DNA of 64,000 nt from J027 sp965215855 (GTDB lineage Bacteria; Chloroflexota; Anaerolineae; Aggregatilineales; J027), in assembly GCA_965215855.1 (NCBI GenBank), contig CBDCER010000002.1, positions 682,001 through 746,000 on the forward strand, given 5' to 3'. The position numbers were made by a program, and so were the translations under genes. Positions 41,512-50,280 of the stretch are shown here, piece after piece. Within the stretch, counting starts at the first letter, position 1. Each line of letters begins with the position of its first letter. Below the pieces are notes generated by a model. The model saw only the letters and a list, made by a program, of their open reading frames with translations, was not told where the DNA came from and made no database searches.

Positions 41512-42006
41512 CTACTTGGCACCGTCCTCAAACTCATGATCCTCGTACACCCGCCACCCAATCTCCGGCGTATCCATTTCAAATACTTCCTCTGGTGGAA
41601 TTTGAATCACAGTCGCGTTAGCTTCCACGGCCACCGTTCCATCGGATAATATCGCTTCGCCTGCCACCTGAGCTGCTCGGCGGCGATCCTTTATCACCCG
41701 CCCTCGGAACAGGATTTCCTCGCCCAGCGGCACATGCTGACGATAGCGCAATTCCATTTTGCCCGTAAACATCATGCGGTCCGGGTCAATCGACAGAATC
41801 GAACGCCCCATTATTTCATCCAAAATCGTCGCCACGATTCCGCCGTGCGCAATGCCAGGATAGCCCTGATACTGGTCTTGCAACACCACACGTGCCTCAA
41901 TCTCACCGGAGCCAACATTATAAAAGCGTATCTTTAATCCCACTGGATTTGATACGCCGCATACAAAACATTTCTGCGAATTGGGTTGAGGTTCTCTATT
42001 GGTCAT
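41512..42006 (-). CDS. PaaI-type hotdog-fold thioesterase
   Basis: About 164 residues from the ATG at 42006; the frame is open to a TTG at 42024. Hotdog signature YPGIAHGGIVATILDEIMGR with the HGG motif of the PaaI/4HBT family. An N-terminal CFVCGVSNPVGL, with two Cys, is common in this subgroup. It hydrolyses an acyl-CoA or similar thioester; substrate unknown. Overlaps or abuts the tandem Clp_N gene. Confidence 0.85.
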   Translation of the reverse strand: MTNREPQPNSQKCFVCGVSNPVGLKIRFYNVGSGEIEARVVLQDQYQGYPGIAHGGIVATILDEIMGRSILSIDPDRMMFTGKMELRYRQHVPLGEEILFRGRVIKDRRRAAQVAGEAILSDGTVAVEANATVIQIPPEEVFEMDTPEIGWRVYEDHEFEDGAK

Positions 42007-42020
42007 CCACTCACTCAAAC

Positions 42021-43448
42021 TCAATCTAATCGTTGTAAAATATCCTGATAAACGTGTTGCGGGTCAATCTTCAATTGCCGCATGATTTTCACCGCCACCG
42101 AATCGGTCTGCGACACCAATCCCAATAGCACATGCGGCACATCTAACACAGCACTCGCTCCCGCATGATCGACCGCCATTTTGATCGTCGCCAGCACATC
42201 ATCTGACAAGCGCATTGGATAGATTCCTAGCGCATGATACCGATGCGTAACCAATTCCACCAACCCCCGCACCCGTTGGCGCTGCAATCCATAGGACTGT
42301 AATAATTTCGCCACCAGATTTCCCGGCTCCAACATCAACCCCATCAGCAAGTGTCCAGTACCCAGCACCCGATGTTCCAACCGTTCAGCTTCTTCCAGTG
42401 CCATCCCAAACACCGCCTGCACGGTCAGCGTAAATGCCACAGGCTGCCGCAAAAACCCCAAATCGCCACCAGCCACGCCCTCCAACAGCGGCATTTGGAC
42501 CCGCATATATGCCTCCATCTGCTTCAGGATGTCACCCGACTTCACATTCAATCGTCGCAACGCCCGCACCGACACATCATCCTGCTGCTTCACCAGATTT
42601 AGCAATAGATGACCGGTTCCCATATAGACATGATAGCGTCCCCGCCGTTCATTTCCGGCAATATCCAATAGTGATTTATAGCTGTTGGAAAGCCCTATGA
42701 TTTCTACCTGACGCTCAGACCCAACCTGCATCATCTCCTGCGTTCGCACACGCACATGATCGGCCTTCACCCCCAAATTTTTCAAAATGCGCCCCGCGAC
42801 ACCAATTCGCTCGCCCAGCAACCCCAACAACAAATGCTCGGTGCTGACTTGGTCATGGTGCATTCGGCGTGTTTCTTCCTGCGCCAGCGACAAGGCGACC
42901 CGTGCGCTGGGTGTATAGCGCGAGCGATGGCGGGCCGCGTCCTCAATGCGTTCCAACGGTAAATCTCGCCGCAACTGATCTCGAACCTCCCCAAGCGGTA
43001 GCTTCAGAGCCTTGCCGACTGCCGCGCCTTTCGGCTGAAGCAAAATCCCCAACAACAGATGCCCCACATTCAGTTGTAGCTGATCCAGCCAGTGAACTTC
43101 ATCATTGGCAAGTCGCAATGCCTCCTGGACATCTGTCGCGAATGTCAGCGGTGGCGAATCAGCATAGCGTCGTGCAAAGCCCACATTCTGCCGTCGGATG
43201 ACATCCTCAATTTGGCGTGGTTGTAGGCCATATGCCGCGATGATCTGCTCGACTGTTTCGCTGCGTTTTCCATATCCCCTGGAAAACAAACGCCCTCCGC
43301 TCGTACATAGCCGCACGATGCCCAACAACAAATGTTCAACCGCAATATGGCTGTTTTCTAGTCGTCGGGCCTCGTCATGCGCGGCTTCCAGCACCGCTTC
43401 AGTTTGTTCAGTAAGCGGAGCCATCAAGTCCAGCGGAGGGACGTTCAT
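42021..43448 (-). CDS. Tandem Clp_N-domain protein without AAA+ module
   Basis: 475 residues made of about six Clp_N half-repeats, equal to three full Clp N-domains: landmarks HIAVEHLLLGIV, QLNVGHLLLGILL, QVSTEHLLLGLLG, YMGTGHLLLNLV, VLGTGHLLMGLM and LDVPHVLLGLVS. There is no Walker A or B motif and no UVR segment. In ClpC/ClpA these domains bind substrates, adaptors or arginine-phosphorylated proteins. A stand-alone array could act as an adaptor or decoy for the ClpC encoded at 23073 (inference). The stop overlaps the thioesterase's upstream alternative start. Confidence 0.85.
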   Translation of the reverse strand: MNVPPLDLMAPLTEQTEAVLEAAHDEARRLENSHIAVEHLLLGIVRLCTSGGRLFSRGYGKRSETVEQIIAAYGLQPRQIEDVIRRQNVGFARRYADSPPLTFATDVQEALRLANDEVHWLDQLQLNVGHLLLGILLQPKGAAVGKALKLPLGEVRDQLRRDLPLERIEDAARHRSRYTPSARVALSLAQEETRRMHHDQVSTEHLLLGLLGERIGVAGRILKNLGVKADHVRVRTQEMMQVGSERQVEIIGLSNSYKSLLDIAGNERRGRYHVYMGTGHLLLNLVKQQDDVSVRALRRLNVKSGDILKQMEAYMRVQMPLLEGVAGGDLGFLRQPVAFTLTVQAVFGMALEEAERLEHRVLGTGHLLMGLMLEPGNLVAKLLQSYGLQRQRVRGLVELVTHRYHALGIYPMRLSDDVLATIKMAVDHAGASAVLDVPHVLLGLVSQTDSVAVKIMRQLKIDPQHVYQDILQRLD

Positions 43449-43454
43449 CGTATA

Positions 43455-44462
43455 TTAATGGGAATAGCCATCGGCAAATGTATCGATCATCAGCCGCACA
43501 TCGTCGCCCAGCGGATACAACACTGGGCAAGTGCAACCGTTCGCCACATATTCACGAACCTTGGCGCGTACTTCTTCTGGCGAACCGCTGGCTGTTACCT
43601 GTTGCACCACATCATCTGGCACCAGCGTCATCGCATTCTCGATTTCTTCCTCGGTGGCAGGCCAGGTCAATACCTGATGAATCTCATTCAGCAGGTCCTC
43701 ACTCACACCGCTGGCCTTCATCAAATGCGGCTGCTGTCCCAGATATTGTGTTACCATTTTCCGAGCATTATTCAATGCCCGCTGGCGATCAGTGTCCACT
43801 GAGCAGATCACCAGTTGCGGACGGTCAATGTCATCTACACGCTTCCCAGCCAGTTTCGCGCCCTTTTCAATTTGCTCCATAGCCCCCACGTTGTATTGTG
43901 GCGACACCATATAGTTCAGCAAGACGCCATCAGCAATCTCACCACTCAGCGCCAGCATCTTCGGACCCGTAGCGCCAATGTAAATCGGCACATTCCGTGC
44001 CTCGCGCCGCCCATGCACAACATCCAACTCAATACCACTCACGTTAACAAACTCGCCCTGGAAGCTCACACGCTTCAAAGCCAATAAATCACGCACTACT
44101 GTGACATATTCGCGCATCGCCAGCAAAGGCTTACGACGTTGAATGCCAACGTTTGCCGCCAGCGGGTCCCACCAGGCTCCAATACCACAAATAATGCGAT
44201 CTTGTGCCAGATCATCCAGGGTCAAAAATGTCGAGGCCATCAGCGACACATTCCGTGTCCAGTTATTAACCACCCCCGACCCAATCTTCAGCCGGTCGGT
44301 ATGCGCCGCAAAAGCCGCCATCGGCACAATTGCATCGCGCACCAACCGGCTTTCCGCCTGCCACACCGCATCGAACCCTTTTGATTCGGCATACTTACAA
44401 AACTCAATACCGTCTGCAATTTCATGGGCATCTTGTAAATAAAGTGCAACACGATCTGCCAT
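43455..44462 (-). CDS. LLM-class flavin/F420-dependent oxidoreductase
   Basis: 335 residues of luciferase-like TIM-barrel sequence: YAESKGFDAVWQAESRLVRD, RLKIGSGVVNNWTRN, GIGAWWDPLAANVGI and VPIYIGATGPKMLALSGEIA. The last resembles the phosphate-binding segment of F420-dependent (Mer/Fgd-like) enzymes. It lies 30 bases after cofC in the F420 gene run, which supports F420 rather than FMN as cofactor. Substrate unknown. Confidence 0.85.
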   Translation of the reverse strand: MADRVALYLQDAHEIADGIEFCKYAESKGFDAVWQAESRLVRDAIVPMAAFAAHTDRLKIGSGVVNNWTRNVSLMASTFLTLDDLAQDRIICGIGAWWDPLAANVGIQRRKPLLAMREYVTVVRDLLALKRVSFQGEFVNVSGIELDVVHGRREARNVPIYIGATGPKMLALSGEIADGVLLNYMVSPQYNVGAMEQIEKGAKLAGKRVDDIDRPQLVICSVDTDRQRALNNARKMVTQYLGQQPHLMKASGVSEDLLNEIHQVLTWPATEEEIENAMTLVPDDVVQQVTASGSPEEVRAKVREYVANGCTCPVLYPLGDDVRLMIDTFADGYSH

Positions 44463-44492
44463 TACTAAACTCCTTCTTGAATAATATAACGA

Positions 44493-45152
44493 TTAAGTCA
44501 ATGGATCTGGGTCTTCGACAAGCAACCCATAATCAAGAATAGGCTCGCCATATTTCTCCGCCAGTATCAAATATTGTTCCAAATCTTCGGACGTATCCAC
44601 ATCCATCGCAATCCGCTCCGATTCATAGATGTGCAATTTAACACCAGCCAACTCTGCTCTGGACACATGCCGGTCAAAACTACCTTCGCCATAACTATAC
44701 TCAATAATTCCTGGCGGATTCATCAGCAGCGCATTCGTGCCATTACGTTGAGCATCAGGCGCAACCACCACCGTTCCAGTATAACGCCCCAGATGTAGAA
44801 TCTGCTCTACATCTTCGACTGCCAATAATGGTATATCAGTCGGCAACACCAATGTCGCTTCTACATGCCATGCCCGCAACAAATCTGTGGCACGCGTCAG
44901 CGCCGTATTCAGTTTAGGTTGTCCACTTTCCTGAACCGTATTCACGCCCTGTTCGCGAGCGACTGACAGCACTTTGGTATCGCGGCTGATAACCAGAATA
45001 CCATCAATCGCTGGAATAGATTTCAATAATTGAATATGACGCAAAAGCATGTTAAGGGCAAATTTCTCGCGCTGCTCTGGGGAAAGCACATCGGCCAGAC
45101 GACTCTTTGCGCGAACGAGTGGTTTAACCGGCATTATAGTCCAGATTTTCAT
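44493..45152 (-). CDS. cofC: 2-phospho-L-lactate/PEP guanylyltransferase (CofC/FbiD)
   Basis: 219 residues. Nucleotidyltransferase start IMPVKPLVRAKSRLADVLSP, the GTP-site phrase LVLPTDIPLLAVEDVEQIL and SFDRHVSRAEL. It activates 2-phospholactate or phosphoenolpyruvate with GTP for transfer to FO in F420 synthesis. The nitroreductase two genes upstream suggests the PEP/dehydro-F420 route known from Actinobacteria. Nine bases downstream of cofD. Confidence 0.9.
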   Translation of the reverse strand: MKIWTIMPVKPLVRAKSRLADVLSPEQREKFALNMLLRHIQLLKSIPAIDGILVISRDTKVLSVAREQGVNTVQESGQPKLNTALTRATDLLRAWHVEATLVLPTDIPLLAVEDVEQILHLGRYTGTVVVAPDAQRNGTNALLMNPPGIIEYSYGEGSFDRHVSRAELAGVKLHIYESERIAMDVDTSEDLEQYLILAEKYGEPILDYGLLVEDPDPLT

Positions 45153-45161
45153 TCAGTCACC

Positions 45162-46121
45162 TCAATTCATGTGATTCAGTATCTGATGGGCCAACCACTG
45201 CCGGTCTGCCACAGTTTGCATAACGGTCTGTGTCTGAAATATTGACATGCCGGGAACCTTGCCAATTACCTGCTCGGCATCATCTTGCTTGTCGATCACC
45301 AGCCAATCAATCAAACCGTTATAGTACCGTGCCACACCTGTATTCGATACTTCCAGGCCCATCTCACCCATCAATTTGTCGGCAGGTCCTTTTATCGCCT
45401 TACCCCCTACCAGAGGACTCACCGCCACGCAAGGTATCCTTCGTGTTTCCAGCGCCTCACGGATACCCGATATAGCCAGAATTGGTGCTATTGATAGCAA
45501 GGGATTTGATGGACAGATGATAATTACATCCGCCGCAACCAGCGCATCTCGCACTTCACAGGTTATCCTTGCTGTATCGCTACCATCGAACTCTAAGCGC
45601 GTCACTGTTGGCTGCCACCTATATTTTACAAAATATTCCTGAAATGGCAGAATCCCTTTTTCTTGAGTATGCACCAGCGTCGCCAGTCGTTCATTTGTAG
45701 CGGGCAAAATCTCGTGTTCAACACCCAATTGAGTACGTAGGTGGCGCGTGATGGTCGTTAAACTCTGCCCGCTGGCAAGTGCCTGTGTCCGTAGCATGTG
45801 CGTTGCCAGATCACGATCCCCCAACCGGAACCACATCGCCTCGCCATAACGCTCCAGTGTCTCGAAACATTGCCATGTTTCGTTCACCAAGCCCCAACCC
45901 GTCGCTGGGTTTGCGAGGTCCGCTAGGGTATACATCACAGTATCTATATCCGGCGAGATGTGCAGGCCATAATGGACAAAGTCATCTGCCACATTGACAA
46001 TTACAGTCAATTGACCCGCTGGTAGCACCTCAGCCAATCCATGTGCCAGCTTTGCGCCACCGACACCCCCCGCCAGTGCAACGACCTTCCATTTTTTCCA
46101 CGCCTCAGCGCTCATCGCCAT
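45162..46121 (-). CDS. cofD: 2-phospho-L-lactate transferase (CofD/FbiA)
   Basis: 319 residues. N-terminal VVALAGGVGGAKLAHGLAEV and IVNVADDFVHYGLHISPDID, then TVMYTLA, the FO/GDP-binding region, with YCPSNPLLSI-type phrase IICPSNPLLSIAPILAI and a conserved VAVSPLVGGKAIKGPADKLM. It transfers the phospholactyl or enolpyruvyl-phospho group to FO, forming F420-0 or dehydro-F420-0. Overlaps the nitroreductase stop by ten bases. Confidence 0.93.
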   Translation of the reverse strand: MAMSAEAWKKWKVVALAGGVGGAKLAHGLAEVLPAGQLTVIVNVADDFVHYGLHISPDIDTVMYTLADLANPATGWGLVNETWQCFETLERYGEAMWFRLGDRDLATHMLRTQALASGQSLTTITRHLRTQLGVEHEILPATNERLATLVHTQEKGILPFQEYFVKYRWQPTVTRLEFDGSDTARITCEVRDALVAADVIIICPSNPLLSIAPILAISGIREALETRRIPCVAVSPLVGGKAIKGPADKLMGEMGLEVSNTGVARYYNGLIDWLVIDKQDDAEQVIGKVPGMSIFQTQTVMQTVADRQWLAHQILNHMN

Positions 46122-46717
46122 ACCACTACTGGCAGTTTACGGTCTCGCTGCCGCTCCTGAGCTGGATAGCCCAACGCAATCAACGCTTGGGGTTCCCAAT
46201 CGTCTGGTAAATCAAGCGTCTCGCCCACCACATCCGGGCAAAACAAGGGGGCACACATCCAACATGCCCCCAGGCCCGCTGCATGGGCTGCCAACAGAAG
46301 ATTCTGACCAGCCATTGCCACGCTCTGAATCGCCATAGTCCGCTCGGCTTCGTTCCGTTTCGTATCAGGATACTGATCCATATCCACAAAACTCATACAC
46401 AAGCAAATCAATGCAGGCGCACCTGTCAATCGTTCATAAGATCGACGCACGTCTTTATTAATCACCTGCGCTGGCACGCCATCTTGCTCCAAATCAACCT
46501 GTAATTGCACTCCCATTGCCCGCGCCAATGCAGCTTTTTGTTCGGCGTCAATGATTATCGCAAAACGCCAGGGCTGCCGGTTGTGGGCCGACGGTGCCCA
46601 AATTGCCGCTGTCATCAGCGTCTCAAGCACATCCTGTGGAATTGGTCGCTGTTCATATATGCGTATCGAACGCCGTGAAAGCACCAATTCTTGAAACAAT
46701 AAAATTTGTTCGTTCAT
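46112..46717 (-). CDS. Nitroreductase-family protein, FbiB C-terminal-domain-like
   Basis: 201 residues. FMN-binding phrases LSRRSIRIYEQRPIPQDVLE, IWAPSAHNRQPWRFAII and GLGACWMCAPLFCPD. In mycobacterial FbiB such a domain is fused to CofE and reduces dehydro-F420-0 with FMNH2. Here it is a separate gene lying between cofE and cofD, which points to that role (inference from family and position). Confidence 0.85.
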   Translation of the reverse strand: MNEQILLFQELVLSRRSIRIYEQRPIPQDVLETLMTAAIWAPSAHNRQPWRFAIIIDAEQKAALARAMGVQLQVDLEQDGVPAQVINKDVRRSYERLTGAPALICLCMSFVDMDQYPDTKRNEAERTMAIQSVAMAGQNLLLAAHAAGLGACWMCAPLFCPDVVGETLDLPDDWEPQALIALGYPAQERQRDRKLPVVVWR

Positions 46718-46747
46718 ATCTTATCTAAATTATACATCAATTTTATA

Positions 46748-47518
46748 TCAATTGTACAGGTCTTGTTCTGGAAGTCGATTGATTTCCTTCGCCAACCCAT
46801 TTTGTGCTTCCGGCCACTGCAATCCACGCACCAACACGACTGGTTGACCTTCGTCCGCCTCACCACTTACCAACCCTGCCGCTGCCGCCACCTGATCAGC
46901 AAATGCCGTTACCGTCGCTCGCAGCGTGCGTCCATATAAATCGGCCTGCCCTCGTTGATCTAACAACGGCGGGAACCCACTCAAACCAATCGCCACATTC
47001 AGATTACCCAAACGGAAAGGCCGCCCATGCGTATCACTGATGAGAACAGCGGGTTGGATACCTGTGTGCATCTGAAAACCCACCGCTAGTTGTGCCGCCG
47101 ATGCATCCGGATCCTTCGGCAACAACAAAACTGTCGGATCGTCCACACACCCTGTATTTGATTGGTCAATACCGGCGTTGGCCGACGTAAACCCTAGTTG
47201 GTGGCGCACTACCAACACATGCGGTGCAGTTCGTGAAACTGCCACCGACTCGCCCAATACCACTTCAACAAATCGGGGATCTTTGCACGTCTTTTCAGCC
47301 AGGGCTATCGCTTCAGGAGTGGGTGTCACCTCGCGCAGATCAACGAAGCGATTTTCCGCCTTCGAAACAATCTTCGACGAGATGACTAGCACATCGCCCG
47401 TTTCAAGTTCAAGATTCGCTGCGGTAAGTGCCGCGAGGATAACTGACACCAAATCATCGCCCGGTTGAATCGAAGGAATACCGGGCACAGCTCGCAACAG
47501 CAATTCAGTTGTGGGCAT
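46748..47518 (-). CDS. cofE: Coenzyme F420-0:L-glutamate ligase (CofE)
   Basis: 256 residues. Start RAVPGIPSIQPGDDLVSVIL, then GDVLVISSKIVSKAENRFVD, TGIQPAVLISDTHGRPFRLG and NVAIGLSGFPPLLD-QRGQADLYGR, all CofE landmarks with the metal/GTP-binding acidic residues. It adds one or more glutamates to F420-0. The preceding F420 reductase gene ends six bases before it, so they share a transcript. Confidence 0.93.
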   Translation of the reverse strand: MPTTELLLRAVPGIPSIQPGDDLVSVILAALTAANLELETGDVLVISSKIVSKAENRFVDLREVTPTPEAIALAEKTCKDPRFVEVVLGESVAVSRTAPHVLVVRHQLGFTSANAGIDQSNTGCVDDPTVLLLPKDPDASAAQLAVGFQMHTGIQPAVLISDTHGRPFRLGNLNVAIGLSGFPPLLDQRGQADLYGRTLRATVTAFADQVAAAAGLVSGEADEGQPVVLVRGLQWPEAQNGLAKEINRLPEQDLYN

Positions 47519-47524
47519 TGGCGG

Positions 47525-48208
47525 TCAGTTGTTCAGTCCGGTAATGCGAATACCGGCTCCCTTCACTTGATATTGCTTGTTGATGTACAGCAGCACAGGC
47601 GTCAAAGCTTCCGCCGCCACCGCATTTGCTAGTGGGCCAGCATCAACACCGCGCATTCCTGTGGCTTCCACCAGCTTAATTGTCTCGGCTTTGGCCTTGA
47701 CATCATCGCCACACACCAGCACATCGCAGTCGATCTTGTGATCCGCTTCTTTCAAATGTGCTGCGCTGACATTCTGGAATGCCGCCACGACTTTGACCCC
47801 ATCGCCCATGAGTGCCTGTGTCTCCAAGGCTGCTGCATGGCCTTCTGGCACATGCACCTGGCTCACATTCGGCGGTTGCAGTGGGACCGTCAGATCAATC
47901 AAGACTTTCCCTTGCACCCCTTCCCGCACCGACTCCAAGATTGCCTTATGCGCTGCATAAGGCACACTCAACACGACTACATCAGCATTACTAGCCGCTT
48001 CCAGGTTGCCAGCCCCCACCACATAGTCGCCCCCCAATTGTGTATTCAGTTCATTGGCTTTCCCTATGGCACGTTGCGCGTCACGCGAACCGATAATCAC
48101 TCGATAACCACTAGTCGCCCATCGCAATGCTAGTCCTGATCCCTCCTTACCGGTTCCGCCCAGCACAGCAATCGTCAACAGCATAAATTCTTGCGGTGTT
48201 TTGCTCAC
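47525..48208 (-). CDS. npdG: F420-dependent NADP reductase
   Basis: 227 residues from a GTG at 48208 (AAGGA seven bases upstream). Rossmann motif TIAVLGGTGKEGSGLALRWA, NADP-phosphate-binding IIGSRDAQRA and VVLSVPYAAHKAILESV, as in NpdG/Fno. It moves hydride between F420H2 and NADP+. It leads the F420 biosynthesis block, supplying reduced F420 to the LLM enzyme downstream. Confidence 0.9.
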   Translation of the reverse strand: MSKTPQEFMLLTIAVLGGTGKEGSGLALRWATSGYRVIIGSRDAQRAIGKANELNTQLGGDYVVGAGNLEAASNADVVVLSVPYAAHKAILESVREGVQGKVLIDLTVPLQPPNVSQVHVPEGHAAALETQALMGDGVKVVAAFQNVSAAHLKEADHKIDCDVLVCGDDVKAKAETIKLVEATGMRGVDAGPLANAVAAEALTPVLLYINKQYQVKGAGIRITGLNN

Positions 48209-48229
48209 AATTAAGTCCTTTCAATACAC

Positions 48230-49588
48230 TTACAATGTCGCCCTGGCAAATGCCTCGTACTTCGCCCACAATGCTGGTGCCAGTGCCCGTCCTTCAGCCG
48301 CAATCGCCTGCTCATCCAACACCAATACCTGCCGGTCTTTCATCAACACTTGCCCAGCCGCGATAGTCGTCCGCACCATAGATGCCTCGAACCCAAACAG
48401 AATATGCCAGGGCAAATTACCAGATGTCAGCGGCGTAAAAGGATAGTAATCGACTACAATCAAATCTGCCGCTGCGCCAGGCGCTATTGTACCCAATACC
48501 TGCCCCGGAAAGAAGACCTCAGCCAATCTCGCGTTATTTTCCAATGCCATGCGTGCAATGCCATCACCGGGCGCTCGTCGCGGATCCCGGTGCGCGACCT
48601 TGTGCAGCAAATAAGCCGCCTTCCACTCTGCCCACATATTATTCGAGAATCCATCATTCCCCAAACACAGCTTCATATCAGCTGCCAGCATCGCATCAAC
48701 CGCCGCCGCTCCCACCGCATTGTTCATATTACTACGGGGCTGATGACTGACCCATGTCCCACTATCACGCAATATTTCCAGTTCCCAAGGATCGCAATGC
48801 ACCGTGTGGGCCACAATCGTTTTCTCACCCAGCGCACCCGCATCTGCCAATCGCCGCACAACCCGTTTACCATAGTTGTGCAGGCTATCATATTCATCTG
48901 CTTCGTGTTCTGCTACGTGGACATGGAAGCCTGTATCCAGCCCAGCCGCCGCATCCACACATGCCGCCAGCGTTTCTTCTGAGATCGTCAAGCTGGCGTG
49001 CAAGCCAAACGACGCTCCCAGCATCGGGCGATTTTGCGTCGCCTTCAAAAACCGCACATTCTCGGCAATGCCAGCCTGAATTTTCTCTGGCCCATCTCGA
49101 TCCGTGACTTCATAGCACAACACCGCCCGCAACCCGGCTTGCTCAACTGCATCAGCGATTACATCCAGGCTGCCATCAATGAAGTTCGGGCTGGCATGAT
49201 GGTCGATCAGCGTTGTCGTACCATGTTTGATGGCATCCACCAAACACACCAGCGCACTCAAACGTACTGTATCTTCGTCCAGTGCCTTATCCAACGGCCA
49301 CCACAGCCGCGTTAGAATTTCAGGGAAATCTTTGGGAGCTGGCCCTGGAATGCCCATGCCACGTGCAAACGCTCCATAAAAGTGCGTATGGGAGCAAATT
49401 CCGCCCGGCATCACCAGGCTGCCATTGGCATCAATTGTTTCAATATCGGGATGTTTCGCCTGTAGCTCGTGGCTGGGGCCAATCTCTGAAATTTTGTCGC
49501 CTTCGACATAAACCGCGTGGTTTTCTAATAATCCAGCATTGGAGACAGTGACAAGTGTTGCGTTCGTAATAAGTAAACTCATGGTCAA
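48230..49588 (-). CDS. ssnA: Amidohydrolase-family aminohydrolase, SsnA-like
   Basis: 452 residues. Metal-dependent amidohydrolase: first His pair in CSHTHFYGAFARGMG, then GASFGLHASLTIS, TGFHVHVAEHEADEYDSLH, TIVAHTVHCDP and the metal-binding Asp in LGNDGFSNNMW. The start PGGICSHTHFYGAFARGM and length match SsnA, a putative aminohydrolase of purine/selenium gene clusters; guanine deaminase and other S-triazine/cytosine-type deaminases are the alternatives. It lies 21 bases upstream of npdG, so it shares the F420 transcript. Confidence 0.8.
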   Translation of the reverse strand: MTMSLLITNATLVTVSNAGLLENHAVYVEGDKISEIGPSHELQAKHPDIETIDANGSLVMPGGICSHTHFYGAFARGMGIPGPAPKDFPEILTRLWWPLDKALDEDTVRLSALVCLVDAIKHGTTTLIDHHASPNFIDGSLDVIADAVEQAGLRAVLCYEVTDRDGPEKIQAGIAENVRFLKATQNRPMLGASFGLHASLTISEETLAACVDAAAGLDTGFHVHVAEHEADEYDSLHNYGKRVVRRLADAGALGEKTIVAHTVHCDPWELEILRDSGTWVSHQPRSNMNNAVGAAAVDAMLAADMKLCLGNDGFSNNMWAEWKAAYLLHKVAHRDPRRAPGDGIARMALENNARLAEVFFPGQVLGTIAPGAAADLIVVDYYPFTPLTSGNLPWHILFGFEASMVRTTIAAGQVLMKDRQVLVLDEQAIAAEGRALAPALWAKYEAFARATL

Positions 49589-49598
49589 TTCCTTTTTA

Positions 49599-49973
49599 TC
49601 AATAAGGGCTTTGGGCTAATGTGCCGATTAAGGGCGTGAAGTGTCTTAGATTGTGCGTATAGAGTGGCACTTGTAGCCGATAATTCACGGAGGCGATCAA
49701 ACAATCAAGAATTCCGATGTTGTGGCTTAATGTGAACGCTGTATGTTGTTGCATCGCCCACAGCATGTCAGAAGTAGTCAAGTAGACCATATTAAACTGA
49801 GATAGGAGCTTGATCGCCTGTCGTTGTGCTTTAAGATCCCGCGAACCAGCGATAAGCTCCATCCACACCAAAGGTGTTATGTTCAAGGGTGTTTGCTGGC
49901 TAAACCATGTTAGTGATGGTTGGTGGTTTCGCAATATATCAACCAGGATATTTGTATCGACAAAATCACTCAT
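49599..49973 (-). CDS. VapC-type PIN-domain toxin
   Basis: 124 residues. PIN-domain acidic residues: FVDTNILVDIL (first Asp), TPLVWMELIAGS (Glu), GILDCLIASVNYRL (Asp) and YTHNLRHF. Expected to be a magnesium-dependent RNase acting on tRNA or rRNA. Its ATG overlaps the antitoxin's TGA, typical of a VapBC operon. Confidence 0.88.
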   Translation of the reverse strand: MSDFVDTNILVDILRNHQPSLTWFSQQTPLNITPLVWMELIAGSRDLKAQRQAIKLLSQFNMVYLTTSDMLWAMQQHTAFTLSHNIGILDCLIASVNYRLQVPLYTHNLRHFTPLIGTLAQSPY

Positions 49974-50269
49974 GTACGGCGACGCTCCTCTTGTTTGCGT
50001 CGTACTTCCTCAACCCAGGCTGCACTATCGGTAATTCCATGATCTTCCCACCCACCTGTCAATCCAGCAGCAATAATCTCTGCTCCAGATTTGGGTGTAA
50101 ATACAAAAGCCTCACGGAGTTCCTCTTCCGTCCAAGGTCGGTTTTCTGGATCTTCCTCTTCCGAAACCTTGAGTGTTAACTCTACATCTCCGGAAGGCAA
50201 TCCTTCTGGTAATTCTACTACCAGTTTACCATCTTCGGTGATCTTGCCCGTCAAATGCAGTATTGTCAT
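49970..50269 (-). CDS. VapB-like antitoxin
   Basis: About 99 residues from the ATG at 50269 (GGAG eight bases upstream); the frame is open 42 bases further. N-terminal beta-strand region (GKITEDGKLVVELPEGLPSG, about 7-26), then an acidic Trp-containing helix (WTEEELREAFVF) and a charged tail that would wrap the toxin. Immediately before the PIN toxin with a 4-base overlap. Confidence 0.75.
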   Translation of the reverse strand: MTILHLTGKITEDGKLVVELPEGLPSGDVELTLKVSEEEDPENRPWTEEELREAFVFTPKSGAEIIAAGLTGGWEDHGITDSAAWVEEVRRKQEERRRT

Positions 50270-50280
50270 CTCATATGCTC

